A DNA stretch of 64,000 nt from Plectrocnemia conspersa (taxonomy: Eukaryota; Arthropoda; Insecta; Trichoptera; Polycentropodidae): assembly GCA_009617715.1 (NCBI GenBank), contig VTFK01000499.1, positions 62,001 to 126,000 on the forward strand, read 5' to 3'. The translations under genes and the position numbers were made by a program. Shown piece after piece: positions 28,501 through 38,563 of this stretch; the first letter of the stretch is position 1, and the number at the start of each line of letters is the position of its first letter. Under the pieces are notes generated by a model. That model was given only the letters and a program-made list of their open reading frames with translations, did no database searches and had not been told where the DNA came from.

Positions 28501-31500
28501 TTTAAAACACTATTTTTTTTTTATTATATAATTAAAAATATTAATATATTTTTTTTATTGCATATAAAAATATATGTCATATAGAAATAAATTAAAATAA
28601 ATCTTATGTGAAAAAATAATCCTTGTCCTTTTATTCACTACTTGAATAATCGAAATAAAATTAGAGTGTTATTAGGTGTTTACGTTATAAGTTTTAACTT
28701 ACTTTGAGTGTATTAATGAAATATTACTGTTAACAAAAACCAATTAAAAGTATAAAACTTATTTTGCCAACTTTAGTTCATCGGATTATTATATATAAAA
28801 AAGTTAATACATATTTTATAAAATTGTACTTATATCAAATATGAATATATTTTAGTAGCAAAAAAACAACCCTTTGGCTCATAAAATACCCCTTTGTCCG
28901 CTGCACGACCCCATTAATAAATTGTTTCATTTTCAAGCCATCGCCATTTAAACGATACATTTTTGCACAATCACTATTATATTGAAAATATTGCACATTT
29001 ATAGTGAATTATTGGACAATAATTCAGCACGGGACTCGCGGTGGTTCGGCTATATACCCATGTAGATATAATCTATGAATACCTATACAAAAAGATATAA
29101 TTTGGCACATGTGCATATATCATCTCAATTTGCATTTGGGTGTCGCTATCTAACGTCGTAAAGCCTTAGATCGAGATGTCTAAATTGGGGACTAGAAAGG
29201 ACGTGACTGGATTAAAATCTGAAATTAAACTAGAATTACATTCTACATACTCACTTTAAAACTAGCATTTATTTTTACTCATGAAAAACATTCATATATC
29301 AAATGACAGAATTACTAAACACAATAGCGTCGAAATATATTTGTTTTATTTTTAGTTTTACTTAGTTCATTTTTATTTTTCAGACAGCCCCCAGTCAATC
29401 TGCGGCTTAGATACTTGTCTAAGTTGGTTAAACAGTTGGAGCAGCTCAAATAACGGATTTATTTATAGTAGTTAATTTTAATTTTAAATTAATGCATTAT
29501 TTGTTTTAGTTTTAAGCATAAGAAAAATACAAAGGCTATTTTAAAATGTGCCAGATAGCTATAAATAAGTAGTTTGTATTATTACTATTTTAAAATATAA
29601 TATATTTTATTATATTATATTTTAATATAATATTTTTTCCTTTCTATTTATTATTATTAAAAAAATACATTTTACATATCCCAATTTAAAAATATAAAAT
29701 CAATATCTTATACTTTGATTATCAACCGATGATATACGTTAGTAGTACTATTAACAATCATAAAAATAAAATTAAGGTTTTATGTTTTGAGCCGAAGGGG
29801 TGTGACTTTTCTGTCAAATAGTCGCCAGAATAGCTGACTCAGCGTTGCTCTCGATCTCTGACCTACTGTTGGCATTAACTCTGCGTCTCTCAAAGTACCA
29901 CGCTGGCGTGTCGAGTTGTATTATTGTCAGCTCTGATTTCGTGGAGCAGCTGGGGTCTGTCTTATTGTGTTCCTGTAATGATGCTAGATGATTCGATAAT
30001 GAATCTTGAGGCAATACAGTATCCATACATTTTATATAGCTGGTTCGAGACAGCTCTGTCGAATCACAGTTTGCGAGTCAATTGCTTTCGCGCATATTTC
30101 TTAAATAAAAATTTAAGTCTGATGCAGGGACCTGAACCTGTGGCTTCTGTATTACTAGTCTAGGCCATACATAGCATGCTATTCCTACATTTATCTATTG
30201 CTCAAAAAAATAATTTTAAATAAAATTAAAAATTATTAGAGTAATATAAAATCACTGATTCATATTTGCAAATATAAATTTAAACCGAAATAAATATACA
30301 TAATAAATTTATTATGCTGCGTCACGTATCTCGAGAGACATCCGACTTACGTATATTAAAGCACGACATTTATTACCCATAAATAAAAGTTGATACATAA
30401 AAATCAATTATATACTAGAAAAAATAAATTCTTAAGGTTCAGTTCCGTATATTTAGATTGCAGCACAATAAAAAACAACCACAGAAAAGATTGTCGATCT
30501 CACATTTTGCGAGCAAAGTACATTTTACTTTTCTTCTATAATATAACGGTAATGGTTTATAATACCAATAATTAAATAATCGTTTTTGACATAATACAAA
30601 ACCTATATAAAGCTAAATTATAGTGTATGTTTAGTATAGTATAATACATACGTATAACATATCAAACTTTCCGTCGCAAATTGGATGACACTTGAACCAC
30701 TAACACGCCCTGTTATATCAATACAAGGTATATAAGAAACTTATTTACTGTTTTAACAATGTTTGTCGCAAATATATGTTTAAATTTATCTTATTTATTA
30801 AACAAATTCACTAGTATACTTAATTTATATGTGATACTAATAATTATGTATATAATATATTAGCAGCAAAAAACCGCAGTAAATATCTGATAAATATATT
30901 ACTATTTTTAAAGTGTAAATCCTCAGCGACGCGCTATTTTAGTATGTGCTCTAATGAGAACCTCACTCTGTGGACGCAGCTGTAAAGGCTGCAGTCTGTG
31001 AGAGTGCCTCTAGATTATGATTTAAATGTGATCTTCATAAGGCCATGCTTTGTAAATTCAATTGATTTTTTTATATCTAATATGTACATATAATCCGTAA
31101 AATTAAGGAATACCTAATATGTGATGATCGTTCGAAATATAAATTTTTCTGATATCCCATGCTGTGTTTCGGGTATTATTCATTGATCCATTGAACCATA
31201 GAATTTCTTAACTTTGTGTTTGAATATTCGGACGTGGCAAAACTTTGACCTTAATAATTAATATTTATGGATTTAATGGAAGTCGAATTCGCTTATCGCA
31301 GGGTCTTTAAAACGGAGCTATTATATCACGTTTTATTTTGTTTGAAACGACGTTTTCTAACGCAAAATTTCGTAGAGTTTCTCACTATATAAATAATATG
31401 CTTAAGCCTTTTTAGGAGATGTGTGATTTTAATTTTATAATAGCTTTTAATGCTTTAAAAAAACTTTTTATAGCTCTTATATTTAGTATATTTAATCCAT

Positions 31501-34500
31501 TTTAAAATACGTTATTTATTTTATATTGTGAATAACGCAAATAAGGTATGTACAATACATTTACACAAAACAAAAATGCCCTTGATGCAAAATTTTAAAA
31601 GCCGGATGGATAAACATTTAAACAGCTTTTATATCTGTTTTTATTTTTACACATCAATCACAGTTCTTGAGATATGTCAAAAGTTTAAATTAAATCTGCC
31701 ACTTTAATAAAATGGCTGCTGTGCTCTTTTAAATGTTAGTATAGTACAACCTTGGAAGTTAGTTTTATTGCCTATTATTTTATAGTCAAGTCAATTTAAG
31801 TCATATTCATTTAATAAGTACAACATTAATACTATAAGCTTCTTGCTAATTGCTTTTTAGAAATACAGAATGATCCAAAAAATACTGAGATTTTTACATA
31901 TTTTTTTTTAATATATTTTAAATTGTTTTTATAACTTTTCATAAGTTAATGACGCTTTTCTATTTATTTTTTTAATTTATTTATTTATATGTGTTGTTGT
32001 ATATATAAAACTATCTATATTTATCTTTCAGTCAAAATATATACTTTTGAAACATTTTCACAAGAGAAGGTCTACCACCTTAGCTTAAAACTTCCTTTCC
32101 TTTATTTCTCATCCAGAAGAAATGGAAAGTTTCATAAACTCGGTATTGTTTTCCCCCTTGTGCGTCGTAGACTCCGCCAAAGTTATGGCTACATTTGAGG
32201 ACCTCTGGTCGTCGGTTTATAACGGACACGTCTGGCGCATTAGTGCGACTCGTTACTTTTATTGCGAACATTCTTCGTCTATTTTAGCGGCGACGAAGCG
32301 ACGAATGTCGGCAGATAAAACGTTAATGACTACCTCATCGACTCGAGATTATTTATCGGCGTGTGAAAAAAAATATGAAGCGGCGCACATCGTCTGGAAG
32401 AAATGTATTTGCTTATCGGCAACAATGGCGAAAAACAAAGAAAATTTAGTGACGCAAAAATTCCGCTCGATTGACTCTTCAGGATAAAAAATAATGATTG
32501 GAGAAATTTATGACTTCATATAGCTGAAAAAACGGATTAAGTTATAATCTATATTAATGTAAACATCTACATATATTATAATGTTATGGAACATCATAAA
32601 AAGTCCTTACTATTGAGGTAAGAGATAAGTGAATTAAGTGGGGGGTTTTATTTCATCAATGACACTAAATATATGAGCATTTATTACCTGTATATTTATA
32701 TTATTGAGTATTTTATGTGAATATTTTTTTAATAAATTTTATATAGTATATATTATATACAATATACAATAATGTTTGGAAAAAATTTGATATATAATAC
32801 ATATAAATCAGATCCGTATTGGAGTTTGTTTTGTGCGGATTTGCATATAAATTACATAACTAGTAATAAATTAACCGCGATTGAATCATTAATCTTTGCA
32901 TCTTAAACCACAAATACAAAAACGTAAAACGAACTTCATAAAAATTTGCGAAGCATACCTGTTTTTGAGATAAGCGTTTAACATTAATAAAGAGTAGGCC
33001 TTTTCAACAATTTGTTTCATTCAACGAACGAACTTTGCATATTTCCGTCATAGTAGACACCACCGACAAACATTCTATTCACAAATGTTTTTCGAAAGTT
33101 TAAAATGCGTATTTTTTGTTGAGATGAAACGTCTCATTGTCTCGCATTTTGAAACAAAATAAAGGTGCATCAAGACCATAGATTTTGGAGCGGTACTAGT
33201 CACTTGAGTATATTAAGAGAAAAAACAATTACCTGTGTTGCTCAAATATACAAATTGTTTCATTCTAATATTTTTTTCAAATTCCGACTTAAAAATCTAA
33301 GTTTTCAAAATAGCAGTTTTTCTCCTTTGATCGTTAGATTTGGTCCATTACTTATGATATCACACTAAGTTATTTTGAGCTTTAAACAACTCATCACGTA
33401 TTTACATACATATATCTTTATCAATTTTATAAACAATAAATCAATTCTATATAAGAAGTCCAGAATTTTAGTTAATTCCATATTCAACTAATTCTACTGT
33501 TATTACTGACATGTATTGACCGTCTGGTGTACTAAGTAATTTCCGCCGGCCCATATGTTTTTTATCGTTTCTTGTAACCTAATCTGGCGTATGTAATGCG
33601 TTAGCCCAATGCGCTACAATTGAATAAGTCAATCAGACAAATACTACTTAGAAGTAAGTATTAGCCGCCAGACTGAAAAGCTGTGAATCAGTGACACCAA
33701 TTTAATTAATTATAAACTATCATGTATCATTTTGCAGCTGAGACTTATTTTAATTATTAACACATTTGTATACATAAAAAATTGCGGAGACCCGAACCCG
33801 TGGCTTCTGAATTATTAGTCCATGCCTCACGGACAACGCTGAAAGTTGCTGCCCTGATGCAGCTGTTCTTAAACTTTATCGCAGAATGTGAGATACTTCT
33901 CCCATTATTGATAATTATAATAACAAAATCAATAAATATACAAAATATGATTAAGAGTATTATTTACAAAACGACCAACGATACATAGTATTGTGTTAAA
34001 TACTTAAAGGTAGCTCAAATAAATGTTTGCATCAAACGAAACCTTTAAAACAGTAAAAACAGACCTGAAACAAAAATCGATAATCAACTAGGTGGATATA
34101 AAATTTGAATGATCACTTCAGTAGCGTCTAAAAATCAGTCATACATAATAAAGTCCATAATTCTTATCATATTCATGTTGTTTATATGTAAATGAAAATA
34201 AAATTGTTTATGCATATCTGTGCTAATGCAGATTTTGATCGGCTGGCGTGCGGAGTAATTACCGCCGGCCGATATTGTTTGATGTTGCGGACATTCTCGG
34301 ACCTCTCCACCTAGTCCTTGAATTTTGTCGCAGAATAAAAAATACTATAATACTTAACAACAATACAACAATAACACAAACTAACTGTCACAGTTTAGTA
34401 ACTTTATCAACTATAATAATATACAAACTAGTTATGAATCTTAAAGCACGTCAAAGAGTTGTTAATAATACACGTCAAATAAAATTATTATATGCTATAA

Positions 34501-37500
34501 CGACATATTTAAAATTAAGGTATCATAAGATTAAAAATTATTCCTCAGCTTAAGAAATTCTCATAAAACCTAATTTGAGGCAATCAGGTAAAATTGTGTT
34601 AGAAAACTTTCGCCATATAAAATAATGTCTTTATTATTCAATTGAAAGCACGCCCTATTGAAATATTCTAGCTTAATAATTTTATATTATAAGCTAATTC
34701 AAATACTGTTTCTAATGAAAGGTTATAAAGACTTAAAGTTTCCTGAAAGACCCTTTTCATCTTGTAAAATGTAAGGCATCATGAGATGTTCGCAAAGTTT
34801 GCATGGATACTGTGTTTTATGCTATAAATACGCGTAATATCCTTAATTAATAATTGTATATATTATAATTGGGAATAGATTTAAAAATAAATAAAAGCCA
34901 AATACGTATTATAATATAATTAATCAATTACATTTTAATCAGTTGTTTGATTGCATGATTTTTCAATGAAATACATATTATTAGAAATGAATTAGTTGAT
35001 ACTAAAATAAATCAGAATAACAAACCACAAGTTTTAATGCAAATAATCCTTCAATTCTGAACCATTTAAAACCACTAGAAAAGGAAAAATATTTACAAAC
35101 GGTCTCTTGACTGCATAACTTGAAAACAGAAAGTGGTCTACAACAGTGGTTTAACAAAAATGCAGCTCAAAACATTTAACTGTGGCAAAATTACACTTAA
35201 AAAGCATTAAGATGATCTCTGACATAATAAGAAACAATTATCGCTGAAAATTATTGCTAAAAATTCTACAAGATGCAACAAAATCTGCGACGTTCGGTCT
35301 CCAAACTGTTAATCGATAAGGTCCAATTCTTTTCCACGTCAATGTGTGAACCTGTATCGCACGATTTCCACTCTAAAAGTTTGTCTATGAAATTACTTCG
35401 ACCAAGGACGTCATTTGAAAGGAGCAGGTGGGTGTTTTGCTAAAAAAAATATATTTTATAGTCTTCCAACTACACGCACCCAAATAGCACGTTCCCAATT
35501 TACCGTGTTATTAGGGGGTTTACTGTACTCTCAACCTTCTATTGTATAAAGCGGTCTTTCAAGCTTCCAAACCAATCGGAAAGTACTTCACCCTGAACTT
35601 ATGCCATTTCGTTGAAAGTTAAAAAATATTTTCATATATTACGTGTTAATTTGTTTTAGAAAATGCTGATTTTGCTATGCAAATGGCGAACGTGCCGATT
35701 ATTCCTTCACGATTTCGAGTCGCACCAGCCACAATATATATATCTGATAATACAGCAAACATGAGCGCTGGGTAAAAATAGTTTTCAAGTGGAGACTTGT
35801 CGGTCAGCCGAAGAGGGTGGATTTTGCTATGCCTCCCTTGATTCAAATTGGGTCACAATGAAAGCCAGTTCACGATTGATTTGTTTCATGCCAGATATTG
35901 GCTGTTCGTCGAGCTGGCAGTAAAACGATCCTAACACTTATTTTATAGGATACAATTCTTTTGCCAAAGCATTGTGAATATATTGTCACGCGTTATCTTG
36001 AGATACGTAGCATTTTAAACAAAAAAATCCTGATTGATCAAATTAAATTTTTCTCGCTTATTCTAAACTCACGTATGATTCATCTTAGTACTTAACTTAA
36101 ACTGTTTATTTTAACCGTTATTCATTTTTTTACAAATAACCCAACTTACGTAAAATATTATTGCAATCGACTTTCTTATATGAAAAATAGTAGCGATTGA
36201 CTTTTTCCTATAAAATGTTGCCTCGTTCAACTTTTCATCTAAAACAATAAAAGTGATCGACACATGAAAATGACCTACGACACAAAAAGGGCAGATATTT
36301 TTATTTCCGAAATATTGGTTCTTAAATATTTTTTTAATAATAATAATAATTGTACATTTATCATCAAAACGTATCTAACTAACTCGCCCACAAATAAAAC
36401 TAAATAATAAAATAAAATAATATTTGACACAATCGCCATATGTATAAATAAAATTATAAATAAAATTATAAATGAGAAAAAATCTACCTAAAACATATTG
36501 TTTGTTGTCATTGGCTTATTTATCGAAAAAATAATAAATCTAAAATGGTGACAAAAATATAGCGCTACGCAAGGTGAAATTAAGTTCATATTACATGTCT
36601 TTGACTTACAAAATGAGAGTTTTTTTAATCTTCGACTCATGAATTGTGCGGCATGTTTAAGCTTTAACTTAGAAACTGTGAATTATATTTATTTTTTATT
36701 TAAAAAATATTAAGATTTACAACCGGTCCGTCGGCGATGGTTTATATCTTCGTCGACCGACCCCGAGAGTCAGCTGTAATTTAGTCTATATTTACGATAG
36801 CATTAGATATATGAAATACTAATTAAATGTATGTTTTTAAATTACAATTACTCACATATTTACATGCATACTATTTTTTGAAGCAATCTTCTGTATAAAA
36901 ATTGTAAAAAAAGAATCAGTCATCACTACTATTGATTTTATAATTTCCTCTATTAGCACAGTCAACTGCATTTAAAAACAGTTATTTAATTTATATAAAT
37001 AAAATATATAAATATAAGAAGTAAATTTAAAAAAAAAACTTTTTAGATTGAGAACCATACGTAGTTAACAATTCGAATGTCTGGGCTTTTACAATAGCTG
37101 GGTATTCAACAAACGGTTGGAACGGACTGGTCAAAAAATTGTTTTCAATATCCATCGATGGATTAACAGATTTTACGATGAATTTTAGTGATTTGCCAAT
37201 TTCAAGTAAAAATGGTTGGGAATTACCAAATCTTTTTATCGTATTATATCAATAGAAGTATTCCTGAGTATGTAACGAAACAAAATAATGGACATTTGAT
37301 CATCAAGTCACTCAAAAATTATATAGGTCTTGACATAGACGCCTAAAACCATTTTGGACATGACATACATGCCTTTGGACTTCTAAGGGTTAAGTTTTAA
37401 AACCTAAGCTGAATCTTTTCTCGTACACGATATTTTCTCAAGGGTTATTTTATATAGAAAAATAAATCTTTTTAAAATCCTTATGTTTTTACTTTAAAAA

Positions 37501-38563
37501 TCCATAAGTTTAATACTTTAAAAATTCATAATAATAATTAAGTATATATGTAACTATAGTTATTGAAACTAATTTTAACCAGCCTTTGATTTTACACATA
37601 AATCAAACTAATGTAAAATAGTGCAAAATTGTTTTACAGTATAATATATGTTCTGAAGGTATGCGACGTAGATAGAGCACAGATTGAATAGTTGGATCTA
37701 ATTAGGTGAATAAAATATAATTATATTTATACACCATAAAACTCACTAGTATCACAATAAGCAAAGCCAACTAAAGCAAACAACACAGCTTTATGCTTAC
37801 TAGTTGAAAAGAAAATTATACCACAAGCACCGCTTATACATAGTAAATAAAATCAAATTTCCACAAATCATTATGATTTGACGATGTAAATTATAACATA
37901 TTATCTATTGAACCAATTTGCATCATTTATCTTGTATTTGCTTTAGATTATCTTGAAAGCACGCCATTAATATTTTTTAGTCACGGTTCAATTTCATTTT
38001 TCAGCATAGAACGTCATTTTCACGCACTTGCTTGGGCGACAGTTCACTATATGCGTCAGGCACTACGCATCCACTTCTGAGACCTCGACAAGTATATTAG
38101 TAGATAAATTAAATAAACTGATGCATGTTACTAATGATAATGATATACTATTTTGTGTGTTTAGAACTCGGTGTTCGTCGGCAGTACCACAACTATGGCG
38201 TTCGTTCCGGGCAATCCGCCTCGTAAGACTAAATCGGCAGTCGATATACAGTCTTTGATACTAGCCGAATGTATATCAGAAGAAAAGGAGAACATACGGC
38301 AAGCGTATTCAAGATCTAATTCACCTACCGCCGGATTCGTACCAGGAAACTCGCTCGGAGTGTCGTGCATCGGTAGGCCTCCATACGTCCCCAACTTATC
38401 TCCTAACTTTTCATCGATGCGAGGCAATTCTTTGGGTGGGTTCGGTCCATCTGGAAGGCCGGGTCTTCTGGCAGCTTCAACGAGCAGGATTCATAGGAAT
38501 TCAATCTGCATAGAGAGACCGAGCTCAGGACGAGGAACCTATCTTACTGTAACGAATGTTTAA
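10133..38563 (+). CDS. 3' part of a single-pass membrane-protein gene (FNDC4/FNDC5-like transmembrane segment), four exons
   Basis: Exons read from the sequence: 10,133-10,241 (enters after two bases of a codon), 14,184-14,265, 38,005-38,091 and 38,165-38,563 (TAA). All have AG/GT borders and compatible phases. Exon 1 here encodes a helix (ALIVMFVLLLWVAAIALFF), then NRWGKIR; exon 2 encodes MLEPYQPKF and a Ser-rich stretch; exons 3-4 encode an Arg/Ser/Pro-rich cytoplasmic tail with PRQNSVFVGSTTT and two FVPGN motifs. The helix with its W..xIALF and I..xEP spacing resembles the FNDC4/FNDC5 membrane segment, which in that family follows a fibronectin-III domain. I found no such domain upstream, so the 5' exons probably lie before the window. 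The family link is inference; the spliced gene is well supported. The third intron, between 38,091 and 38,165, is only 73 bp, whereas the second is about 24 kb and full of repeats. Confidence 0.75.
10840..11510 (+). pseudogene. LINE reverse-transcriptase remnant with 3' end
   Basis: The plus strand encodes broken pieces of a non-LTR reverse transcriptase: DFEKAFDRVYHELL (about 10,837-10,880), IPQGSNLGSLLF (near 10,960-10,995), and a thumb-like part homologous to the minus-strand LINE at 55.9-56.5 kb (shared 'AGGAACGC.TTT.A.TTTAACGATC'). Frames shift and stops are present. It ends in a hairpin-like 3' tail near 11,445-11,500 ('GAGTAACCTATTAAGTCACGATGG') that recurs at 26,858 and, reversed, at 52,870. 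It lies in the first long intron of the membrane-protein gene. Confidence 0.75.
11511..12754. other. A+T-rich intronic DNA
   Basis: No feature recognised beyond A+T-rich sequence. Confidence 0.4.
12755..12832. mobile_element. hAT-type terminal fragment
   Basis: Contains 'AGAGATTGCAATACCGGTAA' and 'CCAGTAGTACCGAA', the same terminal motifs as the complete hAT element at 53,248-55,845. Only about 80 bp remain; both ends may be folded together in a tiny internally deleted copy. Confidence 0.5.
12833..14183. other. A+T-rich intronic DNA
   Basis: Nothing recognised. Confidence 0.4.
14266..15835. other. Intronic DNA with a GC-richer block at 14,785-15,000
   Basis: The 14,785-15,000 block shares diverged pieces with 35,555-35,625 (aligned words around 'TTTCACCCCGAAGTCGAGCC' and 'ATGCCATTTCGTTG'), so it is a dispersed repeat of unknown family. 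Its minus strand has an 85-codon open frame without a recognised domain. The rest is A+T-rich. Confidence 0.4.
15836..17650 (+). repeat. Degenerate tandem repeat array (satellite B)
   Basis: A core close to 'GCGATCTCTACTTCTGGATG' followed by 'CTCACATATCGC' recurs near 16,290, 16,580, 16,725, 16,890, 17,130 and 17,575. It is usually preceded by 'TTTGTTTATGTTTTCAAGTG' and followed by 'TTAATGACATAATATAATA'-like DNA. An inverted copy lies at about 15,840-15,870. Spacing is irregular (about 140-450 bp), so units have been deleted and diverged. Confidence 0.7.
18139..18168. repeat. Short perfect hairpin
   Basis: Thirteen-base arms (AAAACATTACACA / TGTGTAATGTTTT) with a four-base loop. No TA or other target duplication is obvious; it may be the core of a foldback remnant. 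Confidence 0.5.
18169..21965. other. Very A+T-rich intronic DNA; one GC-richer patch at 18,500-18,760
   Basis: No exon passes a splice-site and frame check. The 18,500-18,760 patch has balanced composition and short open frames only; it could be a conserved regulatory element or an old insertion. From 18,800 onward there are long A/T runs and nothing recognised. Confidence 0.4.
21968..22242. mobile_element. Short non-autonomous DNA element with GTGGCGTA ends
   Basis: The left end 'AGTGGCGTAACTAGGG' and the right end '...CTATAGCTACGCCAC' are inverted versions of each other (right end reversed reads GTGGCGTAGCTATAGGG). The interior is C-rich with a poly-C run at about 22,016-22,030. No transposase is present. 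The superfamily is not certain because no target duplication could be picked. Confidence 0.5.
22253..22448 (-). mobile_element. Penelope-like element terminal fragment with hammerhead-type core
   Basis: On the minus strand, CTGAGGA (complement of 22,347-22,353) is followed by a six-pair stem II (GGCTGG / CTGGCC around loop GCGAAT) and then GAAAC. This is the arrangement of a hammerhead ribozyme core and is very like the CTGANGA..GGC..GCC..GAAACGT signature of Penelope-like elements. Two inverted arms bound the block (22,253-22,285 and 22,415-22,448: 'GGTTAATATTTCTAGGAGTC' and its complement). It abuts a long (AT)n tract. No reverse transcriptase or GIY-YIG endonuclease is present. I could not identify a good NUH cleavage triplet, so activity is unproven. 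Confidence 0.6.
22449..22571. repeat. (AT)n microsatellite
   Basis: About 120 bp of nearly pure TA dinucleotide, with one GG interruption near 22,467. Directly adjoins the Penelope-like fragment. Confidence 0.95.
22727..22850 (-). mobile_element. tRNA-derived SINE copy (family 1)
   Basis: Minus-strand sequence contains 'GAATCCAGAGTTCAATCTG', a B-box-like motif preceded by an A-box-like region; it matches the copy at 49,496-49,620 over 'GATTGAACTCTGGATTC' on the plus strand. Diverged, with no clear poly-A tail. Confidence 0.45.
22851..25639. other. Intronic DNA; GC-balanced unique block at 23,590-24,050
   Basis: The 23,590-24,050 block is markedly less A+T-rich, contains E-box-like 'GTCACGTG' near 23,821 and no long open frame. 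I found no second copy in the window, so it is a candidate conserved regulatory region. The rest is A+T-rich with nothing recognised. Confidence 0.35.
25640..26240. other. Unclassified block with two short consecutive open frames
   Basis: Two frames (25,665-25,856 and 25,853-26,101) follow each other, Ser/Thr/His/Asn-rich, without recognised domains. The composition is smoother than in flanking DNA, which suggests an old insertion. No boundaries seen. Confidence 0.3.
26590..27200 (+). repeat. Second locus of satellite B
   Basis: Three copies of the satellite-B core ('GTGGCGATTTCTACTTCTG') near 26,636, 26,800 and 27,058, preceded by the usual 'CTTTGTTTATGTTTTTAAA'. The array is interrupted by the LINE tail at 26,850-26,935. 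Confidence 0.65.
26850..26937 (+). mobile_element. 5'-truncated LINE 3' end with hairpin and A-rich tail
   Basis: A 12-bp inverted repeat (GACCATCGTGGC at 26,858-26,869 and GCCACGATGGTC at 26,890-26,901) followed by an A-rich tail. The same terminal hairpin closes the LINE at 11,445-11,500 and, reversed, the one at 52,870-52,910. Extreme 5' truncation is usual for LINE insertions. Confidence 0.65.
27201..27695. other. A+T-rich intronic DNA
   Basis: Nothing recognised. Confidence 0.4.
27700..27990. mobile_element. Foldback MITE-like element related to the pogo-type MITE at 60.4 kb
   Basis: An 18-bp perfect inverted repeat (27,857-27,874 CGCTCGCTCGCGTGTTAA and 27,931-27,948) with further inner pairing. 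The stretch 'ACAGGCGCGTATGGTGAGA' near 27,827 matches the interior of the 60,410-60,575 MITE ('ACAGGCGCGTGTGGTGAGA'), so the two are related, but the pogo-type terminal repeats are not evident here. Confidence 0.5.
27991..29383. other. A+T-rich intronic DNA; balanced patch at 28,870-29,190
   Basis: No exon recognised. The 28,870-29,190 patch lacks open frames and repeat copies; possibly conserved non-coding DNA. Confidence 0.35.
29384..29453 (+). CDS. Possible alternative last exon of the membrane-protein gene
   Basis: A strong acceptor (pyrimidine-rich tract, TTTTTCAG at 29,376-29,383) opens a 70-nt coding stretch ending in TAA. In the phase left by the 10,133-10,241 exon it gives QPPVNLRLRYLSKLVKQLEQ plus LK, a basic amphipathic tail that would follow the transmembrane helix directly as RQPP. 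This would replace the long Ser-rich tail by a 22-residue one. In the phase of the 14,184-14,265 exon it would instead add eight residues. It could also belong to an unseen gene or be chance. Inference only; no transcript evidence. Confidence 0.35.
29760..30182. repeat. GC-richer repeat block ending in a tRNA-derived SINE (family 2)
   Basis: The segment 30,118-30,182 matches 33,781-33,837 ('GAACCTGTGGCTTCTG' against 'GAACCCGTGGCTTCTG'). Read on the minus strand the pair gives 'CCACGGGTTCGGGTCTCC', a good RNA polymerase III B box as in tRNA-derived SINEs. The upstream 29,760-30,110 portion is GC-richer, with no recognised coding. Confidence 0.5.
30183..32110. other. A+T-rich intronic DNA
   Basis: Nothing recognised; a balanced patch at 30,925-31,015 is too short to call. 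Confidence 0.4.
32111..32487 (+). CDS. 121-aa open frame of unknown nature
   Basis: From the ATG at 32,122 the frame stays open for 366 nt to TAA, which is long for DNA this A+T-rich, and a plausible acceptor (CATCCAG) lies just before it at 32,110. The peptide is rich in Ser, Ala, Lys and Cys and shows no domain I know. The word TTATCGGC occurs twice. The opposite strand is also partly open. It could be a conserved non-coding block, an unrecognised exon or a retroelement piece. Confidence 0.25.
32488..33516. other. A+T-rich intronic DNA
   Basis: Nothing recognised. Confidence 0.4.
33517..34345. repeat. Two diverged copies of a dispersed repeat plus SINE family 2 copy
   Basis: 'AAGTAATTTCCGCCGGCCCATAT' near 33,535 and 'GAGTAATTACCGCCGGCCGATAT' near 34,253 are direct copies in shared context; each is followed (at different distances) by 'T.TCGCAGAAT' (33,880 and 34,330). 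Between them lies a minus-strand tRNA-derived SINE (33,781-33,837). The family of the long repeat is not known. Confidence 0.45.
34346..35269. other. A+T-rich intronic DNA
   Basis: Nothing recognised. Confidence 0.4.
35270..35640. mobile_element. Remnant of pogo-type MITE and an unclassified repeat
   Basis: The segment ending near 35,526 ('CCCAATTTACCGTGTTATTA' then GGGGGTTTACTG and TA) is one terminal inverted repeat of the pogo-type MITE at 60,410-60,575. Its partner end is not recognisable. The following 35,555-35,625 part matches 14,850-14,930. Confidence 0.5.
35641..38004. other. Intronic DNA with small dispersed repeats
   Basis: 'CCCCGAGAGTCAGCTG' at about 36,761 recurs near 50,146, marking another short dispersed repeat. 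Otherwise A+T-rich; no exon seen before the acceptor at 38,004. Confidence 0.4.

Noticed and set aside
30118..33837. Functional tRNA genes
   Set aside because: Only B-box-like motifs and partial tRNA similarity; no complete cloverleaf could be formed, so SINEs are the better reading.
38028..38258. 76-codon plus-strand frame over the end of the membrane-protein gene
   Set aside because: It crosses two exons and an intron in the wrong frame; the spliced exons 38,005-38,091 and 38,165-38,563 explain the region.
38161..38427. 88-codon minus-strand frame
   Set aside because: Antisense shadow of the last exon of the membrane-protein gene.
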